A stretch of 13,032 nt of DNA, taken from Dehalococcoidales bacterium (lineage in GTDB: Bacteria; Chloroflexota; Dehalococcoidia; Dehalococcoidales; CSSed11-197). The stretch lies in assembly GCA_028705415.1 (NCBI GenBank), contig JAQWDO010000016.1, positions 1 to 13,032 of the forward strand, given 5' to 3'. Below, piece by piece: positions 1 to 5,743 of this stretch. The position numbers and the translations under genes were made by a program. Within the stretch, counting starts at the first letter, position 1; every line of letters begins with the position of its first letter. The notes beneath the pieces are model-generated. The model saw only the letters and a program-made list of their open reading frames with translations. It was not told where the DNA came from and made no database searches.

Positions 1-2
1 GG

Positions 3-77
3 TCCCCGATAGCTCAATGGTAGAGCGGGCGGCTGTTAACCGCTAGGTTGTAGGTTCGAATCCTACTCGGGGAGCCA
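3..77 (+). tRNA. tRNA-Asn (anticodon GTT), CCA encoded
   Basis: A full cloverleaf can be folded by eye. The 7-bp acceptor stem pairs 3-9 with 67-73, and the discriminator base G74 is followed by an encoded CCA at 75-77. The D arm runs 12-26. The anticodon stem pairs 28-32 with 40-44, with one G-T pair at its base. The anticodon loop CTGTTAA carries GTT at 35-37, which reads Asn codons. The T arm contains the standard GGTTCGAATCC. It decodes AAC/AAU during translation. The gene converges on the smr gene, whose stop codon lies only 8 bases beyond the CCA. A short T-run at 78-82 directly follows and could help end transcription. Confidence 0.97.
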
Positions 78-84
78 TTTTTCC

Positions 85-339
85 CTAATGCTTGAAGTGC
101 ACAAATATCCGCCCGAAGTTTTTATCATCTTTTTCCAGGCGGTGATATAACTTTTTTATTTCCGGCTGCATCAAGAACCTTAGCACGCGTTTTTTTAACT
201 GGCCGGAACCCTTTCCCGGTATAATCTCCACCGGAGTGATGCGTTTATCAACTGCTTCCTGAATCACCCGGTTCAACTCGCTGTCAATCTCGGTGCCCCG
301 GTTGTAAATATTATGTAAATCCAGTGTTATTTTGGCCAT
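85..339 (-). CDS. Small Smr (MutS-related) domain protein, 84 aa
   Basis: The protein is essentially one Smr domain with no MutS-like ATPase part. Visible family blocks are LDLHN near residues 6-10, the glycine-rich VEIIPGKGSGQLKKRVLRFL block in the middle, and the C-terminal RIFVHFKH. Smr domains bind or nick branched DNA or act on RNA; which applies to this short stand-alone form is not evident. The usual HGxGxG loop reads PGKGSG here, so the His is replaced by Pro. I recall this form in stand-alone short Smr proteins, so it need not mean loss of function. The ATG at 339 has an AGAGGA ribosome site 4 bases upstream, inside the end of fxsA. The 13-bp overlap with fxsA suggests a two-gene transcript with coupled translation. 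Confidence 0.9.
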   Translation of the reverse strand: MAKITLDLHNIYNRGTEIDSELNRVIQEAVDKRITPVEIIPGKGSGQLKKRVLRFLMQPEIKKLYHRLEKDDKNFGRIFVHFKH

Positions 340-743
340 TGATTCCTCTGGTTTATTCTTGCCACCCTTACAGCTCCCCGGTTAACCAGTTTTTCTGCAA
401 TTTTTCTGGCTTTTCCGGCAATCATAGACCGGAATTTCGGTAACAGCAACAGTAAACCGAGCATATCTGCCATTATCCCGGGGGTAATCAATAGTACTCC
501 GGCCAGAAACAGTAATATTGTGTGCAATATGCCTTCTTCCGGAACTGCAGAACCCGTAAGGCTTGCTCTTAACCTGCGCGCTGCCGCCGGGCCCAGTTGC
601 AACAGTACAAATGCTCCAACCAGAGCAGTAGAAACAATGACTGCAACCACAGATAACGCTCCGAAAAATCGGGCAACCACTGCCATAATTGCCATATCTA
701 CTGCAAAGAGCAAACCAATAGCAAATATTATTTTTACCACCAT
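327..743 (-). CDS. fxsA: FxsA family membrane protein, 138 aa
   Basis: This is a small cytoplasmic-membrane protein of the FxsA family. The E. coli member is known for relieving phage T7 exclusion by F plasmid when overproduced; its normal role is unclear. The sequence shows a hydrophobic N-terminal pair of segments (about residues 4-25 and 28-50). A later hydrophobic hairpin follows at about 72-101, with the family hallmark LLITPGIMADMLGLLLLLP, then a basic cytoplasmic tail rich in Arg and Lys. The length is close to the usual FxsA core. No Shine-Dalgarno sequence precedes the ATG at 743. Instead an extended -10 box sits just upstream, so the message may be leaderless. The gene is followed by smr with a 13-bp overlap. 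Family assignment is firm; function is unknown. Confidence 0.9.
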   Translation of the reverse strand: MVVKIIFAIGLLFAVDMAIMAVVARFFGALSVVAVIVSTALVGAFVLLQLGPAAARRLRASLTGSAVPEEGILHTILLFLAGVLLITPGIMADMLGLLLLLPKFRSMIAGKARKIAEKLVNRGAVRVARINQRNQWPK

Positions 744-749
744 TTAAAA

Positions 750-755
750 AGTATA
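750..755 (-). promoter_or_regulatory. Extended -10 box for fxsA-smr, likely leaderless start
   Basis: On the minus strand the sequence reads TGTTATACT, an extended -10 (TGnTATACT). Its last base lies 6 bases before the ATG at 743, so a typical start of transcription would fall at or next to the A of the ATG. No good -35 is seen 17 bases further upstream (GGCAGT). A 13-base perfect palindrome, GTTGAATTTCAAC at 762-774, lies immediately upstream and could be an operator. The promoter is inferred from the motif only. Confidence 0.5.
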
Positions 756-795
756 ACATTAGTTGAATTTCAACTGCCAGATTAACAGGCTTTTC

Positions 796-824
796 TTGAC
801 ACTATCTGACTCGACGTTTATTAT
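796..824 (+). promoter_or_regulatory. Sigma-70-type promoter for the opuAA-type ATPase gene
   Basis: A consensus -35 TTGACA (796-801) is followed after exactly 17 bases by TATTAT (819-824). This predicts a start near 831 and a leader of about 80 bases before the ATG at 911. The leader holds only a weak 5-bp hairpin (CATAC/GTATG), and no known riboswitch fold was recognised. This is one of the two best promoters in the window and shows that the ATPase gene is transcribed separately from its permease and binding-protein partners. Confidence 0.75.
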
Positions 825-910
825 TAAACTCATACTTACCCCATTTATTATGTATGAATTCGATGCCTTGCGAACATATGTAATCGCCAGGTTTACACGC
901 AGGAGGAATC

Positions 911-2224
911 ATGGAAGATAAAATCAGGGTTCAAAACCTTTTCAAGATTTTTGGGAAAAATCCCCAGGAAGCGTTGGAAAAATACCAGTCCGGCACCAGT
1001 GCCGAACAACTTTTCAAAGAGAGCGGCCATGTTGTAGCAGTGGCTGACGTCTCCTTTTCGGTTGCCCCTGGCGAAATGTTTATGGTTATGGGCCTTTCCG
1101 GATCGGGCAAGTCTACCCTGGTCAGGTGCTTAAACCGCCTGCTGGATGCCACCAGTGGTTCCGTGTTTGTTGATGATGAAGATATTCAGAAAGTGGATGG
1201 AGAAAGATTGCGTGAAATTAGACGCAAGAAAATGGCAATGGTTTTTCAGCACTTTGGATTATTCCCACACCGCACAGTACTTGGAAACGCCGAGTATGGT
1301 TTGAAGGTACAGGGTATTGAAGAGGAAGTCCGGCGTGAGAAGGCGTTGAAAGCCCTTGAGCTGGTTGGCCTTAAAGAATGGGCAGACCGCCCGCTTTCCA
1401 ATTTAAGCGGCGGTATGCAGCAGAGGGTAGGGCTGGCAAGAGCCCTGGCTACTGAAGCCGATATTCTGCTAATGGATGAAGCATTCAGCGCGCTCGACCC
1501 CCTGATCCGCAGAGATATGCAGGATGAACTTATCAACCTTCAGAGGGAAATGCAAAAAACCATTGTGTTTATCACCCATGATTTGAACGAAGCGCTTAAA
1601 CTGGGGGATAGAATTGCAGTAATGAAAGGAGGCGAGATAGTCCAGATCGGTACTCCTGAGGATATTGTTTCCAACCCCGAAAATGATTATGTTGCCAACT
1701 TCACCCAGGATATCAACCGCAGCCTGGTGCTGACTGCCAGTTCTATTATGGAAGCTCCAGAACCCCTCTTTTTGAAACGAGATACGGTACGTACTGCCAT
1801 GGTACGAATGCGCTCCATTGACCGCGATGAAATTTATGTGGTCAATTCCCAACGTCAGCCCGTTGGTATTATTACTGATAAAGACATTGCTGCAGCACTC
1901 AAGAAAAAGATCAACGACCTTTCCGAGGTTATGAATACCGACTTCCCCCAGACCACCGAATCAACTTCCCTTGGGGATATTCTGCCCCTGTGCACCGCAG
2001 GCCTGCCGATTGCTGTGGTAAATGAAAACGGCAGGCTCAGGGGAATCCTTGATCCGCTGGACTGCCTGAACAATATTACACCTAATACCTATGACAATGG
2101 AGAATCCTCCAGCGTAGAGGAACCGGCCAAAACTGAAGAGGAAAAGGCACTACCAGTTAAAGATGCACCGGTTGATGGTGCAACCGAAAAGTCTGCAAAT
2201 GAAGAACCGGGCTCCGGAGCGTAA
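911..2224 (+). CDS. opuAA: Glycine betaine/proline ABC transporter ATP-binding subunit with CBS domains (OpuAA/ProV type), 437 aa
   Basis: This cytoplasmic ATPase would power osmoprotectant uptake. The N-terminal helix-rich lead (residues 1-40) is typical of ProV/OpuAA. Walker A GLSGSGKST is at 61-69, the Q-loop Gln at 113, the signature LSGGMQQ at 165-171, Walker B ILLMDE at 185-190 and the switch His at 223. Tandem CBS domains follow at about 275-390. In relatives these sense ionic strength or nucleotides and gate transport. After the second CBS comes an acidic, low-complexity tail (about 391-437) rich in Glu, Pro and Ala. The ATG at 911 has a near-perfect AGGAGG 4 bases upstream. Its partners, the permease and binding protein, lie just downstream but on the opposite strand. 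Substrate (betaine, proline betaine or choline) cannot be read from the ATPase. Confidence 0.93.
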   Translation: MEDKIRVQNLFKIFGKNPQEALEKYQSGTSAEQLFKESGHVVAVADVSFSVAPGEMFMVMGLSGSGKSTLVRCLNRLLDATSGSVFVDDEDIQKVDGERLREIRRKKMAMVFQHFGLFPHRTVLGNAEYGLKVQGIEEEVRREKALKALELVGLKEWADRPLSNLSGGMQQRVGLARALATEADILLMDEAFSALDPLIRRDMQDELINLQREMQKTIVFITHDLNEALKLGDRIAVMKGGEIVQIGTPEDIVSNPENDYVANFTQDINRSLVLTASSIMEAPEPLFLKRDTVRTAMVRMRSIDRDEIYVVNSQRQPVGIITDKDIAAALKKKINDLSEVMNTDFPQTTESTSLGDILPLCTAGLPIAVVNENGRLRGILDPLDCLNNITPNTYDNGESSSVEEPAKTEEEKALPVKDAPVDGATEKSANEEPGSGA

Positions 2225-2243
2225 GCCGCCGGATTACCCGGTT
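2205..2243. terminator. Two-part hairpin between convergent opuAA and opuAB ends, no T-run
   Basis: AACCGGG (2205-2211) pairs with CCCGGTT (2237-2243), and inside it TCCGG (2213-2217) pairs with CCGGA (2229-2233). The structure spans the opuAA stop codon in the 42-base gap between convergent genes. Neither strand has a T-run after it, so it is not a classic intrinsic terminator. It could be a transcript-end stabiliser or a barrier between converging polymerases. Confidence 0.35.
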
Positions 2244-2266
2244 CCACTATCCTGTTATATCTGAAG

Positions 2267-3133
2267 TTATGCCTGGGCTTCTTCCCGTTTGGTGCCTTGC
2301 AATTCGGTTCGTTTGTGAATTGCATTGGTAACTCTATCCAGAATAATTGCCAGGAAAACAATACTGATACCTGCTTCAAAACCATAACCCACGTCCAACC
2401 GGCTGATGCTTCTTAGCACCTCATTACCAAGGCCGGCAGCACCGATCATGGAGGCTATAACTGCCATTGAAAGAGCGAGCATTATACACTGGTTTATTCC
2501 AGCCATTATGGTAGGAACTGCCAGCGGCAGCTGTACATCAAATAACAGCTGTTTGCGGGTTGCGCCATATGAGATGGCTGCCTCTTTAACTTCCCCGGAA
2601 ACCTCCTGGATGCCGAGATAGGTAAGTCTTATCGCCGGTGGCATTGCAAATATCATGGTAGCAAACATCGCTGGTACCTTGCCGACACCAAACAGCATGA
2701 CTGCCGGGATAAGATATACAAACGATGGCATGGTTTGCATGAGGTCCAGGACCGGCTTCATTATAGTTGCCACTTTCTGGCTGATACCCATCATAATTCC
2801 GATAGGAATGGCAAACAGCAGTGATACGGCAGTTGAAAAAAGTACAAGTACCAGAGTATCAAGCGCATAAGGCCATAGACTCATCATAGGAATCAGGCAA
2901 AGCCCGATAAAACTTCCGAGTGATAATTTCCAGCTTCTTGTAACCAGCCACACAACAGCCACCAAAGCCAGTATTACAACTATGGCTGGAGGCCACGAGA
3001 GGGCATCTACAATAGCCTCAAAACCTTTCTCGATACCGCTGGATATGGCTCTCAGAAAACCTCCGAGGTGCTTTACGATAAAATCAACGATTGCATTAAC
3101 AACACCGGCAATATCTATTTCGAGTCCGAACAT
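2267..3133 (-). CDS. opuAB: Glycine betaine/proline ABC transporter permease (OpuAB/ProW type), 288 aa
   Basis: This is the integral membrane channel subunit of the osmoprotectant importer. After an amphipathic N-terminal stretch (1-48), hydrophobic segments lie at roughly 49-65, 70-88, 93-118, 137-160, 214-236 and 255-268. The cytoplasmic coupling loop that docks on the ATPase (EAA motif) is at about 184-204, reading EAAISYGATRKQLLFDVQLPL. Length and layout fit OpuAB/ProW. The ATG at 3133 is preceded by AAAGGGAGG with 9 bases of spacing. It lies downstream of the binding-protein gene on the same strand, with an intrinsic terminator between them. Read-through would therefore give less permease than binding protein. 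It converges on opuAA with a 42-base gap. Confidence 0.93.
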   Translation of the reverse strand: MFGLEIDIAGVVNAIVDFIVKHLGGFLRAISSGIEKGFEAIVDALSWPPAIVVILALVAVVWLVTRSWKLSLGSFIGLCLIPMMSLWPYALDTLVLVLFSTAVSLLFAIPIGIMMGISQKVATIMKPVLDLMQTMPSFVYLIPAVMLFGVGKVPAMFATMIFAMPPAIRLTYLGIQEVSGEVKEAAISYGATRKQLLFDVQLPLAVPTIMAGINQCIMLALSMAVIASMIGAAGLGNEVLRSISRLDVGYGFEAGISIVFLAIILDRVTNAIHKRTELQGTKREEAQA

Positions 3134-3179
3134 TCGGGAGTACCTCCCTTTCGAAATTTTCCAGTAGCATAAGAATAAT

Positions 3180-3214
3180 AAAAAAAGTGGGGGCTGGCAA
3201 GTACCCCAGCCCCC
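3180..3214 (-). terminator. Intrinsic terminator between opuAC and opuAB
   Basis: On the minus strand a 9-bp perfect GC-rich stem (GGGGGCTGG at 3189-3197 with CCAGCCCCC at 3206-3214) encloses an 8-base loop. It is followed by a run of 7 T (complement of 3180-3186). It lies 31 bases past the opuAC stop and before the opuAB ribosome site. Because opuAB has no obvious promoter of its own in the remaining gap, partial read-through is the likely way the permease is made. Confidence 0.8.
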
Positions 3215-3244
3215 TTATTATATTTAACAGTCAGCAAAACTTGC

Positions 3245-4123
3245 CTACGGCCACCAGGTTTCTATGGTGGACTTGTGTTCGTCATACCAGTTTTGCGCCA
3301 ATTCGTCTTCCGTATAGCCTTCTTCTTCATTCAAAAGCATCATTTCCTCAACATCAACAAGGGGAATCCGTACATTATCAAGGAAGGTAACGATTTCAGG
3401 ATTGTTTTCAACGAATTCGTCATGAGCAACATAGCGGACGTAGTTGGTTCCAAACACATTCTTGGGGTCTTCCAGCATACGTATATCCATCTGGGTGAAT
3501 ATGGGATGAGGTCTCCAAAGAACAACCATAACCGGCTTTTCAACATTGTAGTTGGCTTTTAATTCGGCCATAAGTGCCGGAACACTGCCGGTAATTAACT
3601 CGTATTCATCTTCAAGCCCATATGCTTCAAGAGCATCCAAACTGCGTTCTGAGCCACCGGTACCGGCTTCATAACCATATATCTTGCCACCAAAAAGATC
3701 TCCCTTACCTTCCAGATCTTCAATGGAGGTTATACCGTATTCATCAGCAGTATAACCGGGAATTGCCCAGCGCAGGGGAACATCCTCACCATATACGTCC
3801 CCCCCAACAACTGTAGTATCTTGATTGGCTTCAAGATAGGTTCCCTGAAGAGCAGGCAGCCAGGCATCCGGATAAAAATCCACACTGCCATCACCTACTG
3901 CAGCAAACATAAGGCCCATCTCGTAGACATCTTTCATCTCAACGTCGTAACCTTTTTCTTCAATGGCCATGCCGATAATATTGGCCTGGATTACATCGTA
4001 ATTCCATTGAGCCCGTCCAATTGTGACTGTTTTATCGCTGTCACAGCCAGCAAGCCCTGCAGTCAGCGCTGCCACAACAGCTAGAGCCGCTACCAGGGAC
4101 AATAGTTTTTTAGATAATTTCAC
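3245..4123 (-). CDS. opuAC: Glycine betaine-type substrate-binding lipoprotein (OpuAC/ProX type), 292 aa
   Basis: This would be the extracytoplasmic receptor that captures betaine-like osmolytes and delivers them to the permease. From the chosen start, residues 1-26 form a lipoprotein signal peptide (KLSKKLL, then an Ala/Leu/Val core) ending in lipobox LAG before Cys27. The mature part is an OpuAC-like type II periplasmic-binding fold. Tryptophans at 40 (RAQWNYD), 88 (YPDAWLP), 119 and 203 (VVLWRPH) are candidates for the aromatic box that holds a quaternary ammonium. The start is taken as GTG at 4123 because AAGGAG lies 8 bases upstream and the signal peptide begins there. An in-frame extension to 4252 would add 43 residues unlike any signal peptide. 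The mature protein is acidic. Substrate is inferred from family only. Confidence 0.92.
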   Translation of the reverse strand: MKLSKKLLSLVAALAVVAALTAGLAGCDSDKTVTIGRAQWNYDVIQANIIGMAIEEKGYDVEMKDVYEMGLMFAAVGDGSVDFYPDAWLPALQGTYLEANQDTTVVGGDVYGEDVPLRWAIPGYTADEYGITSIEDLEGKGDLFGGKIYGYEAGTGGSERSLDALEAYGLEDEYELITGSVPALMAELKANYNVEKPVMVVLWRPHPIFTQMDIRMLEDPKNVFGTNYVRYVAHDEFVENNPEIVTFLDNVRIPLVDVEEMMLLNEEEGYTEDELAQNWYDEHKSTIETWWP

Positions 4124-4131
4124 GTATTTTT

Positions 4132-4137
4132 CTCCTT
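4132..4137 (-). promoter_or_regulatory. Ribosome binding site setting the GTG start of opuAC
   Basis: Minus-strand AAGGAG lies 8 bases before the GTG at 4123. It decides the start against the longer in-frame ATG at 4252, because only the GTG start puts a lipoprotein signal peptide at the N-terminus. Confidence 0.8.
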
Positions 4138-4175
4138 TTGATTGTTCCTGCCAGCCAAGAAACGGAATTAAGGTT

Positions 4176-4184
4176 TCACCTCCT
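4176..4184 (-). promoter_or_regulatory. Orphan strong Shine-Dalgarno-like sequence in the opuAC leader
   Basis: The minus strand reads AGGAGGTGA, a near-complete match to the 16S 3' end, followed by AAACCTTAATTCCG. There is no ATG, GTG or TTG at a usable distance. It lies about 52 bases upstream of the true opuAC start and its own ribosome site. Roles could include a ribosome standby site or an anti-termination/stability element. It may also be a remnant of an earlier start. Confidence 0.45.
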
Positions 4185-4213
4185 TTTTTTCGATTCTTGT
4201 TTTGGCTGAAAGA

Positions 4214-4241
4214 ATTTTTGACTGACTGGAAGATTTTTGAC
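4214..4241 (-). repeat. Imperfect direct repeat in the opuAC leader
   Basis: On the minus strand GTCAAAAAT occurs twice, 19 bases apart (complement of 4233-4241 and 4214-4222). The flanks are similar (CTTCCA and TCTTTCA), giving two tandem units of about 19-20 bases. It lies between the putative promoter and the ribosome site, so it could be a regulator-binding site or a simple duplication. Confidence 0.45.
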
Positions 4242-4244
4242 GAA

Positions 4245-4260
4245 CGGAGCACATACTCCG
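4245..4260 (-). other. Small hairpin near the 5' end of the opuAC leader
   Basis: CGGAG (4245-4249) pairs with CTCCG (4256-4260) around a 6-base loop. It would lie about 10 bases into the transcript predicted from the -10 box at 4279-4284. No T-run follows on the minus strand, so it is not a terminator. It may stabilise the 5' end. Confidence 0.4.
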
Positions 4261-4278
4261 CCCAACGAATATCTCACT

Positions 4279-4284
4279 ATTATA
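4279..4284 (-). promoter_or_regulatory. Extended -10 promoter for opuAC(-opuAB)
   Basis: On the minus strand TGGTATAAT is a perfect extended -10 (TGnTATAAT). The region 16-18 bases further upstream (AGGGCA or similar) is a poor -35, which is common for extended -10 promoters. The box lies only about 20 bases beyond the plsX stop codon. Predicted transcription starts near 4272, giving a leader of about 150 bases before the GTG at 4123. Confidence 0.65.
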
Positions 4285-4304
4285 CCATAATAATTGCCCC
4301 TGCC

Positions 4305-5324
4305 CTATCCTGAAACGGTATCCGGTCCAACTTTTTCAACTGATTTTTTGATTGATGAGACCATTTCAAGATCAACAGCACGAATTGCCAGATGTATGGC
4401 ACTTTTAATTGCTTTGGCTTTGCTGCGGCCGTGGGCTACAACAATATTACCATCCAAACCAAGCAAACATGCGCCGCCGAATTCCTTGTAATCTGCTCGC
4501 CTGGTCAGAAATAACACCCGGGCATAATTGACCAGAGCCGAACCCTGTAGTTCCCCGGGAATCTGGTGGCTTTGCTGCAAACCGGCATTCTTGCCAAATA
4601 TTTCCCCGAAACCTTCCAGGGTTTTTAGTACGATATTTCCAGTGAAACCATCAGTTACAACTACATCTGCCTGGTTGGCAAGTAATTCCTGAGGCTCAAT
4701 GTTACCGGTAAACTGGATGTCGGGGCAATTTTTAATTGCCTGGTAACTCTCCTTTATCAGACGGTTGCCTTTTCCTTCTTCACTGCCATTATTCAGAAGG
4801 GCAACCCTGGGTTCTTCAATCCCCAGGTGATTTGCAGTAAATATCGAACCCATCAGGGCAAACTGTACAAGATAAGCAGGTATGCAATCAGCGTTGGCGC
4901 CGGCATCAATTATCACAAAAGGATGCTCGGGGTTCAGGGCTATAACAGTTGCCAGCGCCGGCCTCTGTATACCAGGCAAACGCCCAAGCATCATATAACT
5001 TGCTGCCAGAACAGCTCCGGTGCTTCCGGCAGACACAAAAGCAGAAGCCTTGCCTTCCTTTACCATGTTTATGCCGACGGAAATGGATGAACGGGGTTTT
5101 GACTTTAATGCCTGTACCGGCTGTTCGCCGCAGGTGATGATCTGGGGAGCATTAACTATTCTGAGGTTGGACTTTTTTTCGTACTTTTCTACCAGTCTGG
5201 CAAGAATATTCTGGTTGCCAACAAGTGCTACCGGCACATTATATTCAACAGCAGCCCTGGCGGCACCTTTTACAATTTCATGTGGGGCATAATCGCCTCC
5301 ACTGGCATCAACGGCTATAATCAT
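4305..5324 (-). CDS. plsX: Phosphate acyltransferase PlsX, 339 aa
   Basis: PlsX makes acyl-phosphate from acyl-ACP and phosphate. PlsY uses this as acyl donor in the first step of phospholipid synthesis; PlsX is a soluble protein acting at the membrane surface. Family blocks seen: IIAVDASGGDYAP at 2-14, FVSAGSTGA at 96-104, VIIDAGANAD at 137-146, LLNNGSEEGKGN at 176-187, TDGFTGNIVLKT at 224-235 and EFGGACLLGLDG at 281-292. Most relatives have DAMGGD at the N-terminus; here it is DASGGD. Length is usual for the family. The ATG at 5324 has a TTGGAG about 10 bases upstream. It is transcribed away from acpP across a 178-base shared upstream region, keeping the common plsX/fab/acpP association. 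No good promoter of its own was found. Confidence 0.95.
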   Translation of the reverse strand: MIIAVDASGGDYAPHEIVKGAARAAVEYNVPVALVGNQNILARLVEKYEKKSNLRIVNAPQIITCGEQPVQALKSKPRSSISVGINMVKEGKASAFVSAGSTGAVLAASYMMLGRLPGIQRPALATVIALNPEHPFVIIDAGANADCIPAYLVQFALMGSIFTANHLGIEEPRVALLNNGSEEGKGNRLIKESYQAIKNCPDIQFTGNIEPQELLANQADVVVTDGFTGNIVLKTLEGFGEIFGKNAGLQQSHQIPGELQGSALVNYARVLFLTRRADYKEFGGACLLGLDGNIVVAHGRSKAKAIKSAIHLAIRAVDLEMVSSIKKSVEKVGPDTVSG

Positions 5325-5352
5325 AGGGGTCTAACTCCAACAATACTAATAT

Positions 5353-5381
5353 TTGACTTTGGTTTTTAGGACACTTATACT
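5353..5381 (+). promoter_or_regulatory. Sigma-70-type promoter for the acpP-fab operon
   Basis: TTGACT (5353-5358), an exact 17-base spacer and TATACT (5376-5381) form a strong promoter. The predicted start is near 5388 and the leader is about 115 bases to the acpP ATG. A second -10-like TATAAT lies at 5436-5441 but lacks a -35 at the right distance. A TACTAAT word at 5344-5350 just upstream of the -35 resembles one half of a FapR site, but the matching inverted half is absent. Confidence 0.75.
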
Positions 5382-5502
5382 AGCACCGCTTAACAAGGAT
5401 TTGCAAAGGCTGGATCTATTCCCAAGCCTCTTATATATAATAACCATTCTACAGCTCTTTGGCACTCCTTGCTTACAGAATTTTATTTTTAAGGAAGGTG
5501 CA

Positions 5503-5742
5503 ATGGACATTCACGCAGAACTCAAGAAAGCTATCTGCAAGGTCAACCCAGGGATTAATGAAGAAAACATTACACCTGAAGCCACATTTATCGGCGATCT
5601 TGAAATGGATTCCCTCAGCATGGTTGAACTCAGCCTGGCTATGGAAGACAGTTTTGGAATTACCCTTCCCGATGAAGAGCTTGCAAAGCTCACTACAGTG
5701 GGGGAAGTAACCGAACTCATAGAATCCAAACTGGGTAAATAA
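5503..5742 (+). CDS. acpP: Acyl carrier protein, 79 aa
   Basis: This small acidic cytoplasmic carrier holds growing acyl chains on a phosphopantetheine arm. The attachment site is Ser37 in GDLEMDSLSMVEL, the canonical DSL motif. The four-helix pattern and the C-terminal TVGEVTELIESKLGK helix are standard, as is the length. The ATG at 5503 is chosen because AAGGAAGG (5491-5498) stands just before it and the ACP domain begins there. An in-frame upstream start at 5353 would add 50 residues read from promoter DNA. It is the first gene of the operon; the fabF ATG follows one base after the stop. AcpS, encoded two genes on, should load the arm. Confidence 0.96.
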   Translation: MDIHAELKKAICKVNPGINEENITPEATFIGDLEMDSLSMVELSLAMEDSFGITLPDEELAKLTTVGEVTELIESKLGK

Positions 5743-5743
5743 T

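Noticed and set aside
3..77. tRNA-Asn as integration site of a mobile element
   Set aside because: No integrase, no second copy of the tRNA 3' end in the window and no change in composition beside it.
382..759. 125-codon open frame on the minus strand overlapping fxsA
   Set aside because: It overlaps the well-supported fxsA frame and its Cys/Ser/Gly-rich product matches nothing.
831..910. Riboswitch in the leader of the ATPase gene
   Set aside because: Only a weak 5-bp hairpin can be drawn, and no glycine or other known aptamer core was recognised.
4124..4252. Longer opuAC protein starting at the ATG at 4252
   Set aside because: It would place 43 charged residues before the lipoprotein signal peptide and has no suitable ribosome site. 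The GTG at 4123 has AAGGAG at 8 bases.
5344..5358. FapR operator at the acpP promoter
   Set aside because: Only a TACTAAT half-site is seen; the inverted partner at the proper distance is missing.
5353..5502. Longer ACP starting at 5353
   Set aside because: This start lies inside the acpP -35 box, and the extra residues are translated promoter DNA.
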